Of a stretch of DNA of 64,000 nucleotides, positions 1 to 10,289 are shown one piece after another. The DNA lies in NCBI RefSeq assembly GCF_003369915.1, contig NC_046674.1, forward strand, positions 1,798,001 through 1,862,000, read 5' to 3'. Every line of letters begins with the position of its first letter. Position 1 is the stretch's first letter. Source of the stretch: Drosophila miranda (Eukaryota > Arthropoda > Insecta > Diptera > Drosophilidae). A model generated the notes under the pieces. That model had not been told where the DNA came from. It did no database searches and saw nothing but the letters and a program-made list of their open reading frames with translations. The position numbers and the translations under genes were made by a program.

Positions 1-30
1 TTAATCAATCACGTTTCGTTTCGCTTCCAG

Positions 31-915
31 GTCAATGGAAAACTCCTCTGCTGGCTGTGTACCTGCGCCTACAAGCGTGCTGTGCTGAAAGCCCAGCAGG
101 AGGGCCGAATACCCATGTCCAAGAAGCGGCCGCATGAAAAGTCGTCTTCCTCGCACAGAGACAGCGCCTCGGCAAAGAAGCCCTCGCGCAACGAGCTCGG
201 CAAGAGTGGCGGGAGCAACAATGCCGGCGGCGTTACGGCGGTGAGCGGAGCTGGATTGGATCTTCCGGACAAGATATCACGCGGTAACAGCGGCAACGGC
301 ACAATTGCAGCCCCGGCTGCCATCACTGTGGACACTAATTCGTCCGATCATGTGGTGGCCATCACATACCTTAAGGAGCGCATCGCCAGCCTGGAGAAGC
401 GTCTCAATCAAAAAGACAAAGAACTGCTGGAGAAGGATAAGCAAGTTAGTAACGCGCATGTCTTTCTATGACTAAATATCTGCTAATATCTGCTCATACT
501 CTCTCCCTATTAGTTGACCGAGCTGAAAGGCAAGAACTTCGAAAAGGAAAATGACATGCGCAACAGGCTGAAGGAGGTCGAGCGTCTGCACGACATGAAG
601 GTTGATAACTTGAACCGCAAAATTTCCAGTCTGATCAAGGACCTAGCCATCTTGAAAAGGAGCTGCAAAAAGGGGCCCAGCGGGCCCAGCAAGGCAGAAA
701 GGGAAGCTATCAAGCGAGAGAATCTGTCGCCCAAAGAGGAAATTATCACGGCTGCACCAGAGAAACAACAGACCAAGACATCCGAGCCCGCCGACCTGGA
801 CAAGGACGAGAAGAGTTGCGACCGTGAGGAAGAGCGCAGCGAGCAAGAGGATCGCGCCAGTGTTCGATCGCGCTCCGCCTCAGGCTCCAGCAGCCCCAGT
901 CCGTCATCAAACTGA
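31..915 (+). CDS. FAM76-family protein, 3' part (two last coding exons)
   Basis: The window opens in an intron. An acceptor at 29-30 starts an exon (31-444) that begins VNGKLLCWLCTCAYKRAVL, the cysteine-rich motif that ends the conserved N-terminal domain of FAM76 proteins. A basic Ser-rich linker follows, then a predicted coiled coil that continues across a 69-bp intron (445-513) into the last exon (514-915). The join reads EKDKQ-LTELKGK, as in vertebrate FAM76B. The tail is acidic, Ser/Arg-rich and ends in stop 913-915. Vertebrate FAM76B is a nuclear-speckle protein; the role in flies is inferred only. The N-terminal exons lie to the left of the window. An in-frame GTG at 82 is not the start, because the conserved residues before it belong to the same exon. 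The family call is firm and the function is not. Confidence 0.85.
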
Positions 916-1385
916 GAGAGCGCCCTATTCTCCACCCAGACCAGTGTGCAACATTTCAATCCCTACGACACACACGCACACACACACACACATACGCATG
1001 GTTGTAGGATTTGCTGCACTGCTCTTTTAGTTTTTTTGCTATTAAAGTTTATATTTTTGTACTTTGCTTTAATTGTAATATAGTTTTATCAGATGTTTTA
1101 CAAACACTTTTATGTCGCTCATCCCAATCCCCACAGCGCAGAAGACGCGAATGTTTCACCTGTTTCTGTCCACTGCTTTCCCCAAAATTGTCATCATAGA
1201 AAATGTAATATTATAGGCTCCACTTAACGAATTCTACTTTAGTTTAATTCACGATGGAATGACGCAAAGCAAATCGAAAGCATTGTATACATTTTCAGAA
1301 ATATACAAGTTGGGAACGATATATATATACTCAACTCGCGTGTTTATTTAACATTTAAAGCTAATTAACAGTGACCAGAGCGGGA

Positions 1386-2055
<670 letters not shown>

Positions 2056-2726
2056 TTTTGAGGTTACTATTTGGTTAGGGATGGTCGATAGCCGTGTACC
2101 TGTTACATTGCAGAAATATTTTTAAGCTCCCAGTCCCTGAGAAAGCCCCTGAGAGGGCTGAACAATTACGAATACTGGATATACAGATTTCTTTGCTCCC
2201 TGTTTGTAATGATTTCTATAAAATGTCGCTGATTCAAAGCTGTGAAACTTTATTTTGGGGAAAAGTCGACATACATCACTAAAAGTCCGACATATCGATA
2301 CCTTTATTTGGCGCCCTCTCATTTGAAACTGAAAATGCAAGAAAAAGGCTTATTGGGGAATAATTATTGGGAAAAGCTTTCAACGGGGTGGCGATCTATT
2401 TTGCATATGGATATATGCTATGCATGTCTTTTAGTCCCTAAAGTTTCCATATACATACATTTTAAAAGCCCAATGGATGCAAATGAAAAAAGAAACCCCC
2501 CAAAAGAACAACGGGAGCGCTTCGATAATTATATTCCTTTATTAATACTGAATTTTGATTAGTCTTAAAATTGGCTTTAATTGGACTTTAAAATGTTGTT
2601 GGTAGTTATTAATGAATAAATTTGGTGCATAATTTGCGTCTTTTTAGTGCAACGACAAAAAAAAGAGAGAGTCTTGGGAAATCACTTGGCGGCTGATGGC
2701 GCGTCTGTTTTTTGAGGCTGAGCTTT
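2056..2726. other. Intergenic: Fdx1 5' side and Hsp67Bc 3' end
   Basis: No gene seen. It contains an ATCGATA (DRE-like) site near 2293-2299 and a reversed AATAAA at 2538-2543 that fits Hsp67Bc polyadenylation. The open frames here have no family resemblance. Confidence 0.5.
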
Positions 2727-3317
2727 TTACTTGGCCTCGGAGGGAGGCGAGGCTGACTGCTCCTTGTTTCCATTGCCATTCTGAAAGAGATCGGACGGGC
2801 CCACGTGCTTGATAGTTATGACACGCTCCTTTGGTTCATCCTCGGACACCAGAGGTGGCACAGTTATGGTGAGGACGCCGTCCTCAGTTAAAGTGGAAGC
2901 CACTGCATCCGCATCGTACTCCTTGGGCAGCGGATAGCGGCGGACAAAGTGGCGCGACACATGTCCGTGATCATCCTCGCGCTCCTCATGCTTGCCCTCC
3001 ACCACAATGCAGTCGTTGACCAGCTTCACGGTCAGCTCGCCGGGCTGGAAGAGCCCCACATCGAGATTCACCTCAAAATTGCCCTTCTTGTCCCCGGCAC
3101 GAATGGCACCCAGAGCGGCCAGCTCGCCGCTCCGTTTCTTGGCCACCAGTTGATGAGCATGGGCACCCATCCGGGCAATCAGTCCCAGCGTGTGAAGATC
3201 CAGCTCGTGGGGCTGTCGCGAGTGCGCGCGGCGGTACATGCGATTGGGGAACATGTCGTGGCCGTAGTACATGGAGTCGGGTGAGTCCAGATTCAAGACA
3301 AACGGAATATCTGGCAT
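2727..3317 (-). CDS. Hsp67Bc: Small heat-shock protein Hsp67Bc
   Basis: Intronless gene of 196 residues starting [20 protein letters not shown], the signature N-terminus of Hsp67Bc. The alpha-crystallin domain spans about residues 80-165 and contains [21 protein letters not shown] and a DGVLTITVP strand. The C-terminal I-T-I gives the oligomer-docking IXI motif and is followed by [11 protein letters not shown]. Family knowledge: a cytosolic, nucleus-excluded ATP-independent chaperone, the functional counterpart of human HSPB8, which works with the BAG3 homologue Starvin in autophagy. It is transcribed away from Hsp67Bb with heat-shock elements between them. The tail (SASPPSEAK) is the least conserved part. 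Confidence 0.96.
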   Translation of the reverse strand: MPDIPFVLNLDSPDSMYYGHDMFPNRMYRRAHSRQPHELDLHTLGLIARMGAHAHQLVAKKRSGELAALGAIRAGDKKGNFEVNLDVGLFQPGELTVKLVNDCIVVEGKHEEREDDHGHVSRHFVRRYPLPKEYDADAVASTLTEDGVLTITVPPLVSEDEPKERVITIKHVGPSDLFQNGNGNKEQSASPPSEAK

Positions 3318-3516
3318 TTTTTCGAAGTTTTTCTTGATTTAGATTCTGTATCTGGTGGAAGTTCACTGAACCGACGACCTGTTTTCCCTGTAATACTGTG
3401 AGGGGTTGTTTTACCAGCAGGGGGTGAATACTACGGTAGGCGGTCGCTACTGTTTCGCGAACTATTTTCCCTGAATTTTCCGACTCAAATGTGGAGTTTC
3501 CTGGGCGCGCGACTCC

Positions 3517-3613
3517 TTTTTATAAGCACCACTGGCAGGGGAAAGAAAGCTTGTGCTGCAGAGCTTTATTCGCAACAGAACAGAGGAACATTCTGGGGGT
3601 CTGCTTCGAGAAA
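3517..3613 (-). promoter_or_regulatory. Hsp67Bc heat-shock promoter: TATA box and HSEs
   Basis: On the reverse strand TATAAAAA lies at 3524-3517. About 65-90 bp upstream are two perfect heat-shock dimers, GAACATTC at 3586-3593 and TTCGAGAA at 3605-3612, plus a weaker GAAAGCTT near 3545. The spacing suits HSF control of Hsp67Bc. The same sites could also act on the forward gene Hsp67Bb, about 300 bp away. Confidence 0.7.
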
Positions 3614-3905
3614 CAGGGCACAGGCAGGACTCGAATCTGAGCTGCTTTATGGTATTTAGTAGAACTTACATATGTATGTATGTTCTAGGATCTAAATCTC
3701 TGTATATAGCAAGCACTGACTGGGAGATAGATCCATATCGAGTTTGAAATTTGAAATTCAATATGGATCTGGGGGACAGCATTCAGACGTAACCCGAACC
3801 TCGACGCTATGTCAATTAGAGGCCCCACTGGCGTCAACAACAACGGCACACAAAAAACAAGCTGATAAGCAGACGTAGGCAAACAAATCACGATTTAGAC
3901 AGAAA

Positions 3906-4447
3906 ATGTATCTTTCAGTGCGAGCGGGAAAGTCAGTTCCGTACCGACTGGCATACCAATTGAACGCCATCTTCCGCCCGCTGTGCAACATGGCCACATA
4001 TGAACAGGTTAAGGACGTGCCCAATCACTCGGAGATCTATCTGATCGATGTGCGGCAGAAGGAGGAGCTGCAACAGACGGGCATTATTCCAGCCAGCCTC
4101 AACATACCCTGTAATAACGTAGCCCCAAGGTTGTCGAAAGTTTTAATAGAAAATCTTCGACTTTTCAGTGCCAGAGCTGGACAAAGCCTTGTGTATGGAT
4201 AGCAAGGACTTCAAGAGCCGCTACGGAAGGGACAAGCCGGGCAAGGATTCCAAGATCATATTCTCCTGTCGCTCGGGTAAACGGGTGCTGGAGGCCGAGA
4301 AAATTGCCAAGGCCCAGGGTTTTACAAAGTGAGTAGAAATGCATTATTTTTGCCTTACAGTTACTTAACACGGAACTTAAATTTTCCCACAGTGTGGTTA
4401 TTTACAAGGGCTCCTGGCTGGAGTGGGCCCAAAAGGAGGGTCTCTAA
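3906..4447 (+). CDS. Hsp67Bb: Rhodanese-domain protein Hsp67Bb (67B gene 2)
   Basis: Three exons with consistent phases: up to 4110, 4169-4328 and 4393-4447. From the ATG at 3990 (MATYEQVKDVPNHSEIYLID) the product is 111 residues. A second in-frame ATG at 3906 would add 28 residues. The protein is a single rhodanese module. The active-site loop reads SCRSGKRV, with the catalytic Cys and a following Arg/Lys-rich ring, and the last strand is VVIYKGSWLEWAQKEG. Single-domain rhodaneses (TSTD1 type) transfer sulfane sulfur to thiols. It is not an sHSP; it shares the name only through the heat-shock locus. AATAAA lies at 4478-4483. In D. melanogaster this gene is annotated as sharing transcripts with Hsp22 (from memory). 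Here Hsp22 clearly has its own TATA box and HSEs in between. Confidence 0.93.
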
Positions 4448-4817
4448 ATTTATTAGTAAGATTTAAAATTTATGTACAATAAAATTGAATGAAGAAAGTC
4501 AAAATAAATTTGAGCTTTTCTACTAACGCCAAAGCTTAGCCATACATGCAAACACAAGAGCACACACATGCACTTTAGCAACGCTAGTCGTCTCGCTTTC
4601 ACTATAGCTCTCTTCAATTGCTCTCTCTGTCGAAAGCACTGACACTGACCTACCGCAAGAAGCAACCAAAATGAGAGAGAGAGAGAGATATGTACAAGCA
4701 AATAAACCGAAAGCTGTCTATGGAGTGCTCTAGAGACATCTCCCTGTTGCTAGAAGCCACCCAGTGCCACCACCACCACATTGACCGCTCAAAATTGCAT
4801 CAGACGTAGTACGCCAA

Positions 4818-4864
4818 GAAAGTTCCGGATGTTTCTATACACTAGCGGCGACACGTATAAATAG
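4818..4864 (+). promoter_or_regulatory. Hsp22 promoter: HSE and TATA
   Basis: GAA at 4818-4820, TTC at 4823-4825 and GA at 4828 form a three-unit 5-bp-phased heat-shock element. It is followed by TATAAATAG at 4856-4864. The 5' leader to the ATG (4979) is about 90 nt, A-rich and unspliced, typical of fly heat-shock leaders that are translated during stress. Confidence 0.75.
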
Positions 4865-4978
4865 CTGGCACAGAGGGCCGGCACTCGCAATTCAACAAAA
4901 GCCCAGCAAGATAGCACCTCACATACTGAGAGAGCTAGCAAGAGAAATTTCAACAGTTTAAGTGAAGATTTCATCAGA

Positions 4979-5512
4979 ATGCGTTCCCTACCGATGTTCC
5001 TACGCATGGCCGAGGAGATGTCCAGGATGCCACGCCTGTCGCCTTTCCAGGCCTTCTTCCACGAGCCGCCCGTTTGGAGCGTGGCTCTGCCCCGCAACTG
5101 GCAGCAGATCGCCCGCTGGCAGGAGCGGGAGTTCGCTCCCCCGGCCACCGTCACCAAGGAGGGCTACCGGCTGACTCTGGACGTGAAGGACTACAACGAG
5201 CTGAAGGTGAAGGTGCTGGACGAGAGCATTGTCCTGGTCGAGGGCAAGGCCGAGCAGCAGGAGGAGGGCGATGCCGGAGGCTACAGCTCGCGGCATTTCA
5301 TGCGGCGCTTCGTTCTGCCGCAGGGATACGAGGCCGACAAGGTCACCTCCAGCCTGAGCAGCGATGGTGTTCTAACGATCAGTGTGCCCAATCCTCCAGC
5401 TGTACAAGAGGCCCTCAAGGAGCGTGTGGTCCCCATCGAGCAGACTGGCGCTCCGGCCGGGAAGGCCGCTGGCCAGGTGGAGGAGGAAAGCACAGAAACC
5501 AGCAAGCAGTAG
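4979..5512 (+). CDS. Hsp22: Small heat-shock protein Hsp22 (mitochondrial)
   Basis: Intronless, 177 residues, starting MRSLPMFLRMAEEMSRMPRL. The N-terminus is Arg/Met-rich with acidic residues only at two positions, fitting the known import of Hsp22 into the mitochondrial matrix. The alpha-crystallin domain runs from about residue 55 to 145 (GYRLTLDVKDYNELKVKVLD to DGVLTISVPNPP), including SSRHFMRRFVLP with the conserved Arg. The C-terminal V-P-I is the docking motif. Family knowledge: Hsp22 is strongly induced by heat and during ageing and protects mitochondria. It differs from its cluster neighbours in the N-terminal region, as expected for its separate compartment. The tail is rich in Glu, Ala and Ser. 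Confidence 0.97.
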   Translation: MRSLPMFLRMAEEMSRMPRLSPFQAFFHEPPVWSVALPRNWQQIARWQEREFAPPATVTKEGYRLTLDVKDYNELKVKVLDESIVLVEGKAEQQEEGDAGGYSSRHFMRRFVLPQGYEADKVTSSLSSDGVLTISVPNPPAVQEALKERVVPIEQTGAPAGKAAGQVEEESTETSKQ

Positions 5513-6004
5513 GGCGACCCAATGCTCTATGGAAGGAGATGACTCCTGACTGAAGTGAATTGAAAGCTAGTGATCCCTTTTAACCTATGACCTACTCCAT
5601 ATGTTAGCCCTACAAGTACTCCCTTAGTTTAAATACGGAAATACATACAAGATAATGATAAACGAACGCAGGAACTATCGTTTTATTTCACCATAGTGGC
5701 ACAAACCTTTGGCTGTGCCAAAATCACCTACTGGCACATCCCGTAGATCAACCGAAAAACTTTCGTTTGATTTTGCCCCCAGTCGCCCTTTCCCCATCCC
5801 CCAGCACTCTGCTTGGTGACGTAGACGCCACTTGACGCGGGTCCAATTGGCCACGCTCGTGTGTGTCTCGTTGGCCTTCCTTCTCGCGGGTAGTCTCGCT
5901 GCACTTGGCCGACCCGAGGCGCATCGGCTAGGATGAGTCATAGCTGTCCCATCCCCATTCGCATCCGGCGCTGCATCCGACATTGGGCGAGGCCACCCGG
6001 TCAT

Positions 6005-6011
6005 CTATAAA
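6005..6011 (+). promoter_or_regulatory. CG4461 TATA box
   Basis: TATAAAA lies about 80 bp before the CG4461 start codon, at the expected position. I found no clean GAAnnTTC dimer just upstream, so heat regulation is not shown by this sequence. Confidence 0.55.
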
Positions 6012-6092
6012 AGAACTAACAGCGGCCAAGACAAATTTTATAAGAAATCTGAACGCGAAAGCGAACGAGTCGTTACCAAATCCCGCAAAGAA

Positions 6093-6695
6093 ATGACTCT
6101 GGTGCCGACCACATATCGCGATCTGTCGCGCGAACTGGACAGACCCCGTCCGCTGTACCAGGCTCCTTACGACTTCCAGATGTATCCGTATCTCTGGGAC
6201 GATCCGCGGGTCTGGTGGCCCGCCCACCACAGTAGCAGGAGCGACCTGTTGCGGCCCATGGACGAGCTGGTGACGCGTCGCGTCCGGAACCAGCTGATAC
6301 AATCCAATCCCTACGATTGGGCCTATCCGATGCGTTGGGACAATTACTACTCCGGCGAGCGGGTGCACGTGGACGAGAAGGGCTTCCGCGTGGACATCGA
6401 TGTGCGGCAGTTCCATCCGCACGAGATCGTGGTCAAGACCAACGACGACTATGTCATCGTCCAGGGCAACCACAACAGACGGAGCGAGGGCTCCAACGGC
6501 CTGGTAGAGCGACACTTTGTGCGGAAGTACCTCCTGCCGCGAGGCTACAACGCCAACGAGGTGATCTCCGACATATCCACGGACGGAATCCTCACCATCA
6601 AGGCCCCGCCGCCGCCTCCATCCAAGTACTACAGTCCGGGCGAGCGTATGATCCGCGTCCACGAGACAGGCAAGCTGGCCCTGCCCTGGAAGTAG
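6093..6695 (+). CDS. CG4461: Divergent small heat-shock protein CG4461
   Basis: Intronless, 200 residues, beginning MTLVPTTYRDLSRELDRPRP. The N-terminal arm is long and rich in Trp and Tyr. The alpha-crystallin domain spans about residues 85-175 (GFRVDIDVRQFHPHEIVVKT, VERHFVRKYLLP, DGILTIKAPPPPP). The usual EGKHEE stretch is replaced by QGNHNRRSEG, a clear difference from Hsp23/26/27. The C-terminal I-R-V supplies the docking motif and the protein ends KLALPWK. Family knowledge: the gene has elevated germline expression in D. melanogaster and its chaperone role is little studied. It sits between Hsp22 and Hsp26 as in that species. Confidence 0.95.
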   Translation: MTLVPTTYRDLSRELDRPRPLYQAPYDFQMYPYLWDDPRVWWPAHHSSRSDLLRPMDELVTRRVRNQLIQSNPYDWAYPMRWDNYYSGERVHVDEKGFRVDIDVRQFHPHEIVVKTNDDYVIVQGNHNRRSEGSNGLVERHFVRKYLLPRGYNANEVISDISTDGILTIKAPPPPPSKYYSPGERMIRVHETGKLALPWK

Positions 6696-7461
6696 ATGGA
6701 ACCCCTGTTCCCCAATCCAACTCTAAGCCCATCCCATAGGAGGGACACACGTACCATCCCCACTCATAAAAAAACGCGCCAAACTCAAGGTGAACTATTT
6801 TTGGGCTAGCAGGCAGAGGCAAGTGCAAACGAAATTTCAATTGGATTCTAATACATAAATACAATTTGTACCCGTGGGTAATATAAAATGCGCAATAAAT
6901 TAGACCTACATGATATTTTTTGGGTTTATGGGTAGGACGGATGCGGCTGGTTGCGCCCAAATGAAAGTGTGCATAGTGGACGTTATATGTGGAAATATTG
7001 GCGAATACAATAACAGACTTTTACAGAAGGTTTTCCTTGGTAAGGTCTCTCAGCCAGAATCAAACTGATGATACATAATTTGTGCTTGCTAAAGGGCATC
7101 TAACAAAAATAAGTTACTATGTAATCAGCTTCTTAAAATAGGGCGCTAGGAATTACAATCTTAGTAATCGAAGAGAAGAAAATATGCCTTAGTAGCTTCT
7201 AAAATGACAAAGTTAATCAATTAATCAAAGCTTCGGATTTAGCGTTTCCCTTTAAAAAACAAAACAGCCTAAGAAATCACTCAGTTACGTTGATTTTTCA
7301 CACCAGGTGTATACATACATATTTAATAAATTATTTCTCAAGTCTTTAGCTCGTTACAAATGCGTTTTGAATAAATAGGTTACAGATTCAGGTATGTGAG
7401 GGAATGATGGGTGTGGATTGACAATGCAAGAACTTGATATCATTGATGGCATTTTGGCATT
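6696..7461. other. Intergenic between the convergent CG4461 and Hsp26
   Basis: Contains the 3' untranslated regions of two convergent genes. AATAAA occurs near 6893-6898 for CG4461; TTTATT/AATAAA-type signals near 7321-7340 suit Hsp26 on the reverse strand. The rest is AT-rich DNA without a recognisable gene. Confidence 0.5.
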
Positions 7462-8076
7462 CTACTTGGAGCTGCCATTGGCAGAGCCGTTCTCCTTGCC
7501 CTTATCCTCGACGGCATTCTGCTTGACATTCAGATGGGCGGGTCCCACCTGCTGGATCTGGATGAGACGCTCCTTGGACTTGTCCGCGATGGGTAGCGGC
7601 TTCGGAATGCTCACAGTGAGCACGCCGTCGGAGGACAGCTGGGAGACGACCTTCTCCGGCTCGTAGCCCTGGGGCACCTGGTAGCGACGCACGAAGTGAC
7701 GCATGATGTGGCCATGATCGTCCTGTCGCTCCTCGTGCTTGCCCTCGATCATGATGGACTTGTCCACGACCTTGACGCTGAGCTCACTTGGTTTGAACTG
7801 GGCCACGTCCATGCACACCTGGAATCCCTCCTTGCCCACATGGGTAACGGGCCAGTGGATGTCGTTGTTCTTGGCAATGTGGCGGCGCGCCGCCATCACC
7901 TGTCCCGCCGGCGAGGCCGCACACATCGGTGAAGCGCACGGGCAGCCGTTGATGGAGTGGCGCTGGGGCATGATGAGATGGTGGGAATGCGGATGCATGC
8001 CCAGGCCAAACTCGTAGATGGGGCTGCGGGGCTCCTGCAGCTCGTCGACCAGAGAAATCAGTGTAGACAACGCCAT
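7462..8076 (-). CDS. Hsp26: Small heat-shock protein Hsp26
   Basis: Intronless, 204 residues, starting MALSTLISLVDELQEPRSPI. The next conserved block, SINGCPCASPMC, is diagnostic for Hsp26. The alpha-crystallin domain covers about residues 83-170 (GFQVCMDVAQFKPSELSVKV, GKHEERQDDHGHIMRHFVRR, DGVLTVSIPKP). It is followed by the I-Q-I docking motif and VGPAHLNVK. Family knowledge: a cytosolic chaperone induced by heat and also expressed in ovaries, testes and imaginal tissue. Its promoter is a model for nucleosome-positioned HSF and GAGA-factor control. Length is close to the 208 residues known for D. melanogaster. It is transcribed towards CG4461. Confidence 0.97.
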   Translation of the reverse strand: MALSTLISLVDELQEPRSPIYEFGLGMHPHSHHLIMPQRHSINGCPCASPMCAASPAGQVMAARRHIAKNNDIHWPVTHVGKEGFQVCMDVAQFKPSELSVKVVDKSIMIEGKHEERQDDHGHIMRHFVRRYQVPQGYEPEKVVSQLSSDGVLTVSIPKPLPIADKSKERLIQIQQVGPAHLNVKQNAVEDKGKENGSANGSSK

Positions 8077-8203
8077 TTTGTGGTATAAAATTAACTGTAT
8101 AAACGTTTAGGTTATGTTTTAAAAGAATGCACTCGCTTTGCTTTGCTGTTTGCACGGTGGAAGTCAACGGTTGTTTTAGTCCGCTTTGATCTGTCGCTGC
8201 GGC

Positions 8204-8310
8204 TTTTATAGCCGCCGCAGCCCCTTCGCTCTTCTAGAAGCGTCTGGCAGTTTCTGGGAGTGTGTGTGTGTGTGTGTGTCAGAAAGAGAGAGCTAAAGCG
8301 AGAGAGCAAA
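8204..8310 (-). promoter_or_regulatory. Hsp26 promoter: TATA, HSE and GAGA tract
   Basis: Reading the reverse strand, TATAAAA is at 8210-8204. A perfect inverted HSE, TTCTAGAA, is at 8232-8239, with a further TTC unit at 8225-8227. Farther upstream are GAGA/CT repeats near 8282-8308, next to a (TG)n tract at 8259-8280. This reproduces the Hsp26 layout of proximal HSE plus GAGA-factor sites. Confidence 0.8.
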
Positions 8311-8732
8311 AAAGCTTTCGGTCGTTCACCATATGTTTGTGTATGTGAGAGCAAAAATTGTTCCCCCTTGTTCGTGTGTGTGTGTGTGTTGTGTGTGAGG
8401 GAGAAAGAGTTACCGGCAAAAAAAAGCAACGCCGCTCACTTCGAATTCTCTTAATTTGTTTTTATTGTAAGTACATTAAGTGGTTTTTCCTCTAAGTTTT
8501 ACTGGAATACTTGTAGTTGTTGTCACATATTTTTTAGGAAATCATACTGCTATCCCGCTCGCGTAGTAATTGAGTCGACATCATCTCCCTCTTTTTCATC
8601 ATACTTACATAGCTTCTATCTCTGTCTGTTTATAGCGAAATGCCAAAAGAGAACACAGGAAACATTTACGAATAAAACTCACGCATACATACATATTATT
8701 TTTCTCTTTCTCTTTTCGTTTTCTTTCAGTCT

Positions 8733-9374
8733 TCACTTTGCGGCCACCTCTTCGGTTTTTGCCGCAGCTGCTCCATTCTCCCCACCGGCAGAGGCTCCGT
8801 TTTCCCCGCCCACTGCGGCTGCACCGTTCTCCCCCCCGTCTGCAGCCGGCTGATTTTTGGCCAGAAGTATGGCAGCATCGACGGCAGCCAGCTCCTCAGC
8901 CCCCTTGCTCGGCTTCTCCACCTTCTCGGGCTCCTTCTCCTGCTGCTTCTCTTCCCCTACCGCTTTGGCCGTGGCGGCCATGGGCATGTCCTCATCATCA
9001 CCGACAACGGGCGCCACATCGGTATTGCCGTTGCCGCTGCTTCCATTGTTGGAGCTGACGGCCACGTCGTTGGCATTGGGCTCGGTTTTGGCCTCCTCCT
9101 CGGAGCTGCTCACCACAGCTGCAGTCGGATTGGGAGGAGAGTCCTCCTTGGGAGTGGAAGCCTCGGCAGTAGTTGCCACTTCCATGGACTCGGACTCTAC
9201 CTTCACGCCATTATTGGCATTGGAATTGGAAGTTGTAGTGGAAGTGCAAGTGGTGGATGTAGTGTCCACTGCTTTTGCTGCAGCCTCAGCTGGAACTGCA
9301 ATGTCGGCAGCGACGTCGACGTCAGCAGCGGCTGCTACAGCCTCTGCCTGGCCATTACCGTTGCTCTCCGGGGT

Positions 9375-9407
<33 letters not shown>

Positions 9408-10289
9408 TGCTGTTGGTGTTGGTGTTAGGGCGGCGACGCTCTTCGGCTCTGCCTCTGCCTGTGCATGTGCCTCTGTTGGAACCGGTTTCGGCGTCTGCGC
9501 ATCCTTCGGCTGCAGCTGCGACTGCAAAAGCTGCTGGATGTCGACGATGCGCTCGAGCCGCTCCACACCCGCCTTGTTGGCGGGCGGAGGGGGCGGTGGT
9601 GCCTTGACGGTGAGAATGCCGTCCGAGGAGAGCGTCGAGTGGACCTCGGCCGGATCGAAGCCCTTGGGCAGCATGTATTTCCGGATGAAGTGCCGCGAGA
9701 TGACCCCGTGACCGTCCTCCTTCTCGTCGTGCTGGCCCTCAACCACGATGCAATTGTCTATGGTGCGCACCGTCAGCTCCCTGGCGGAGAACTGCTTCAC
9801 GTTCATGCTCACCTGGAAGCCGTTGCGGTTCACCACGGAATAGGCGGACTTGCTGGCCGTGGCCGGGGAGGTGGGAGTGGTTCCTCCAGCTCCAGCCCCT
9901 GCACCGACTCCTGACCCGCTACCCTTCTCCCCCAACTCCTTCTCCAGCTCCAGCAGCGACTTATTGCAGCAGACGGTCTTCGCCCCCGCCACCCGGTTGT
10001 AGGGGTGATGACGATGATGCGGTGCTGGTGACGCCGCGTGTTGGCCCTTGATGGGCACCCACAGCACCGAAGAGGTTGTCGTGGGGCTGGTTCCCAGGCC
10101 CAGGCGCAGGGCGGGGCGGCTCAGCTGTGGGGCGTACGGGTGGGAGTGCGTCTGCGTCTGTGCCTGTGCCGGGACTTGGTGCTCCAGCGGATACATACCG
10201 AAGCCCAGGTCATCGATGTCCATGGCCAGGCTGCGGTTAAAGTCGTGCAGCTCCTCGGCCAGATCGAGTATGAACGGTATTAGCGACAT
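8733..10289 (-). CDS. Hsp67Ba: Large sHSP-related protein Hsp67Ba (67B gene 1)
   Basis: Intronless, 518 residues, starting [20 protein letters not shown]. The alpha-crystallin domain is internal (about residues 148-232: [45 protein letters not shown]). A V-D-I docking-like motif follows in [11 protein letters not shown]. Nearly 270 further residues form a low-complexity acidic tail with Ala and Thr/Ser runs and near its end three tandem GGENGA-type blocks. An A-rich run of 11 Ala is coded by GCN repeats around 9378-9410. The D. melanogaster protein is about 445 residues (from memory), so the tail is expanded here. Family knowledge: heat-inducible member with no strong chaperone activity reported; function of the tail is unknown. 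Confidence 0.94.

Noticed and set aside
5669-6004. Possible HSE near GAAAAACTTTC upstream of CG4461
   Set aside because: GAA and TTC are five bases apart, not two; no phased third unit seen.
7462-8017. Long opposite-strand open frames across sHSP genes
   Set aside because: They recur antisense to every GC-rich sHSP gene, follow codon bias of the real frame and resemble no protein.
8259-8400. TG and GAGA tracts as CRISPR-like array
   Set aside because: Simple dinucleotide repeats in a fly promoter; no repeat-spacer structure.
8857-9711. 284-codon forward frame across Hsp67Ba
   Set aside because: Shadow of the Ala/Thr/Ser-rich repeats of the real reverse gene; it is low-complexity throughout.
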